A stretch of DNA of 64,000 nt, from contig NZ_LFYO02000003.1 of the NCBI RefSeq assembly GCF_001182825.2, forward strand, positions 124,001 through 188,000, read 5' to 3'. The translations under genes were made by a program, and so were the position numbers. The notes beneath the pieces are model-generated. The model ran no database searches and was not told where the DNA came from. It saw only the letters and a list, made by a program, of their open reading frames with translations. Shown here piece after piece: positions 61,864-64,000 of this stretch. This DNA is from Streptococcus sp. X13SY08. Lineage in GTDB: Bacteria > Bacillota > Bacilli > Lactobacillales > Streptococcaceae. Positions within the stretch are counted from its first letter, which is position 1. Each line of letters opens with the position of its first letter.

Positions 61864-63699
61864 ATGACTAAAAAGATTGATTTTCATATCCATACTGTTT
61901 CAAGTATAAAGGATTCTGGGGTTGTATTTTCGTTAGAGTGGCTGAAAAAATATGTTGAAGCAACAGAATTAGATGCTATAGCAATAACAAACCATGACTT
62001 ATTTGATAAGAAAAATTTTGAAGAAATTACGGTAGCTTTAGATGAAGTTAAAGTTTATCCTGGAATTGAGCTTGCCTTAGATGTTGGACATGTAAATATC
62101 GTCTTTCCTGTTACTTGCATTGATGAATTATCTGTTTTTTCAGATTGGTTATTTCAAATTCATCAAACCCAGTCAGACAGCATAACAAGCGAACAGTTAT
62201 GTGAACAATTGCCTTGTTGGAATCAAGGTATCTATATATTTGAACTCGGAAAGAGTAAAGGAATTAAAAAAATTCCAAGTGTATTAAGTAGCGTTGTACA
62301 TGTTGGTGGTGTCCCTAACCAACTAAGGTTCAATGTCGCTCATAATAATCCTGATAGTTTAATCCCTTGTTTATTTAGTGATGCTCACGCAACAGATAAT
62401 GATACGGATGACCGAAATGATATTCAAAAATTACAAAACAAACAGACCTATCTACAGGTTGATTCATGTGAATTGGAGGATATAAAAAGATGTTTGCGTG
62501 ATAGAAGTAAAATAAGTGTAAATAAGGATAATTTGCAAGATGTTATCAACATTAACGGAGTAAATATTTCTTCAGGTCTTAACTTAGTAGTAGGAAAACG
62601 TGGGACTGGTAAAACTCATTTTTTGGAAAAGATAAAGGAGGAGTATAGCGAGGATAAATACTATGAAATAAAACAATTTGAAACCGCTCGTGCTGACGAA
62701 TATATTGAGAAACAAAGAAAAGAACAAAGTTTAATGGCTCTACATTCTTGGCAAGAAAAATATAAAACTCAATTTTTGAAAGTTAAAGACTATTTAAATA
62801 ATGATGAAACGGAACAAGAAAACATTGGAGGCTTTTTGAACGATGTTAAAAAATTTGCTAATGAAATGGCTAGGAGTCAATCAAGTCAAAAATATTTATT
62901 ATTTCAAGAAACCGAATATGAATTATCCAACATAGAGTTTATAAAAAATGCACTTGTAAATATTAAAGAGGTTATTGAAAAAGATGAAATATGGGGTTTG
63001 TTGCTAAATAGTATTAAAAAGAAAAATAATTTTATTGATGTTTATTCAGAGCTTAGAGAGCGATACTTGAAATTCAAACAAGAGAACGAGATTAAGAAAA
63101 AAGTTAATGAAGTTATGGTTGAGGTCAAAACTACTCTTACAGCTCGTACTGGAATTTCAAATGTTCAAAAATGCAGTATTAACAAAGTTATTCATAGGCA
63201 ACAATTAGAGAAAAAAATAAATGAATTTCTAAAAGGTATTGTTGCTGAGACTTCGTTAAAAAATGAACGTCTGCTTGATTCAGATGGGATTCCTGCTTCT
63301 GGTGGGCAAGCTGTAGGTTTTGCTCTGATGTTAAGATTAAATGAAGCTAAAAATAATCCGATTATACTAATAGATGAGCCAGAATCATCTTTAGATAACG
63401 CTTATATAAAAAATGAGTTGAATAAAGAATTGAAGCAACTTGCAAGAAATAGTATGGTTGTTGTTATAACACATAATTCTACATTAGGTACATTACTAGA
63501 GCCAGATTATTTGATTATCACTTTAAAAGACAATAATGGAAATTATTCTATTATGTCAGGGGAATTCAGTTCCAGTAAAATAAAAGACTCTATTAATGGT
63601 CTTGAGGAAAAAAGTCACGATAAATTTATTGAAGCGATGGAGTCTGGAATGGATTCCTACACTAAGAAAGGAGAGATATATACAAATCTTAATAATTGA
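61864..63699 (+). CDS. PHP-domain phosphoesterase fused to an SMC/ABC-type ATPase
   Basis: 611 residues. Residues 1-215 are a PHP domain with a full metal-ligand set: HIH 8-10, HD 44-45, Glu69 in YPGIE, His76 and D173-x-H175 in FSDAH. Residues 230-611 are an ABC-type ATPase. Walker A GKRGTGKT is at 244-251 and a helical, probably coiled-coil insert at about 265-470. Signature SGGQ follows at 479-482, Walker B IILIDEPESSLDN near 500-512 and an H-loop His537 (VVVITHNS). This is the layout of conflict-system ABC ATPases with a nuclease or phosphoesterase partner domain, resembling the TrlF group. Starts 20 bases after the endonuclease, behind AGGTTGAGGG. No characterised protein is recognised. 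Intact. Confidence 0.85.
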   Translation: MTKKIDFHIHTVSSIKDSGVVFSLEWLKKYVEATELDAIAITNHDLFDKKNFEEITVALDEVKVYPGIELALDVGHVNIVFPVTCIDELSVFSDWLFQIHQTQSDSITSEQLCEQLPCWNQGIYIFELGKSKGIKKIPSVLSSVVHVGGVPNQLRFNVAHNNPDSLIPCLFSDAHATDNDTDDRNDIQKLQNKQTYLQVDSCELEDIKRCLRDRSKISVNKDNLQDVININGVNISSGLNLVVGKRGTGKTHFLEKIKEEYSEDKYYEIKQFETARADEYIEKQRKEQSLMALHSWQEKYKTQFLKVKDYLNNDETEQENIGGFLNDVKKFANEMARSQSSQKYLLFQETEYELSNIEFIKNALVNIKEVIEKDEIWGLLLNSIKKKNNFIDVYSELRERYLKFKQENEIKKKVNEVMVEVKTTLTARTGISNVQKCSINKVIHRQQLEKKINEFLKGIVAETSLKNERLLDSDGIPASGGQAVGFALMLRLNEAKNNPIILIDEPESSLDNAYIKNELNKELKQLARNSMVVVITHNSTLGTLLEPDYLIITLKDNNGNYSIMSGEFSSSKIKDSINGLEEKSHDKFIEAMESGMDSYTKKGEIYTNLNN

Positions 63700-63717
63700 T
63701 GATAAAGGGTGTTATTT

Positions 63718-63984
63718 TTGATAGATAACGATAGGATAAAGCCAGAAGCCCTATCTAAAAGCAATTTGCTGAAATTGTTCAATGAAATTTACCAGTTAGA
63801 AGATATAGATGCAATCCAGATTCCTAAGGAAGATGAGATTGATAACATCAAAAATCCGGTAGAAAAAGAAATTATTAGTCAAATTATTCAAAAAGTTATT
63901 GAATTTGTTAATAATTTGGAACAAATAAAACAGGATATAGAATCTTCATTCCCAATCTTAAATACTGAAGAACAATTTGGTTAA
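63718..63984 (+). CDS. Small acidic helical protein, possible partner of the PHP-ABC protein
   Basis: 88 residues from TTG 63718, preferred to GTG 63709 because AAAGGGTG lies 6 bases upstream. Rich in Glu, Asp, Ile and Lys and predicted largely helical (MIDNDRIKPEALSKSNLLKLF, EKEIISQIIQKVIEFVNNLEQ). No family is recognised. It follows the ATPase gene by 18 bases in the same orientation and is probably co-transcribed. It could be a regulatory subunit or inhibitor of the PHP-ABC protein. The stop is 16 bases before the window end, so later operon members are not visible. Confidence 0.7.
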   Translation: MIDNDRIKPEALSKSNLLKLFNEIYQLEDIDAIQIPKEDEIDNIKNPVEKEIISQIIQKVIEFVNNLEQIKQDIESSFPILNTEEQFG

Positions 63985-64000
63985 TATTATCTTTTAGTTG

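Noticed and set aside
58183..64000. Integrative element inserted at rpsI
   Set aside because: No integrase, transposase or duplicated rpsI end is visible in the window; the right end of the island is not included, so insertion cannot be judged.

Overview
The window reads as the chromosome of a low-GC streptococcus, most likely Streptococcus suis or a close relative. Supporting signs are the gene order ctsR-clpC, yajC-uppS-cdsA-rseP-proS-polC and pnp-cysE-cysS-mrnC, the rplM-rpsI pair, Gram-positive-type PolC, bifunctional GshF, an SsnA-like LPxTG DNase, lactate oxidase, a GH92/GH125/GH38 mannosidase cluster and MsmK. The species call is an inference from memory of these loci, not from a search. 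No rRNA, tRNA, IS element or CRISPR array was seen.

Layout. 1-6.3 kb: ahpC (3' end), ahpF, rpsB, tsf, an MFS permease and a thioredoxin-fold gene. 6.3-12.5 kb: ctsR-clpC, an acetyltransferase, nadR, and dusB-hslO on the minus strand. 12.5-16.4 kb: fused remnants of ssnA and gshF, then purA. 16.6-26.5 kb: yajC, uppS, cdsA, rseP, proS, polC. 26.6-34.9 kb: a PadR pair, pepS, an oxidoreductase, def, an MFS permease, an acetyltransferase, a pseudouridine synthase and the uracil permease behind a PyrR-type attenuator. 35-45 kb: rpsO, a surface 5'-nucleotidase, glsB-like, lctO, an acetyltransferase, pnp, cysE, cysS, mrnC. 45-52 kb: the N-glycan mannosidase cluster with its regulator remnant, a PucR/CdaR-like regulator and msmK with a cre site. 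52-58 kb: a GH1 glucosidase, FUSC protein, rlmB, rae1, degV, a small XRE regulator, rplM-rpsI. 58.4-64 kb: an AT-rich accessory island.

Two things stand out. First, about 23 genes carry internal deletions, 1-nt indels, in-frame stops or fusion junctions. These include tsf and polC, which a living streptococcus cannot lose, so a large part of the damage is probably sequence or assembly error; the reads should be checked before any biology is built on it. Second, the last 5.6 kb hold five intact genes: a C5-cytosine methyltransferase, divergent from an operon of a double-HTH regulator, an MvaI/BcnI-type restriction endonuclease, a PHP-phosphoesterase/ABC-ATPase fusion and a small acidic helical protein. 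This looks like a Type II restriction-modification system extended with a second, PHP-ABC effector module, and is the best candidate here for a poorly described defence system.

Several intergenic regions contain structured elements not explained by genes: twin 101-nt hairpins between rpsB and tsf, long nested hairpins after purA and rpsO, and a long hairpin plus a repeated 16-nt motif before proS.
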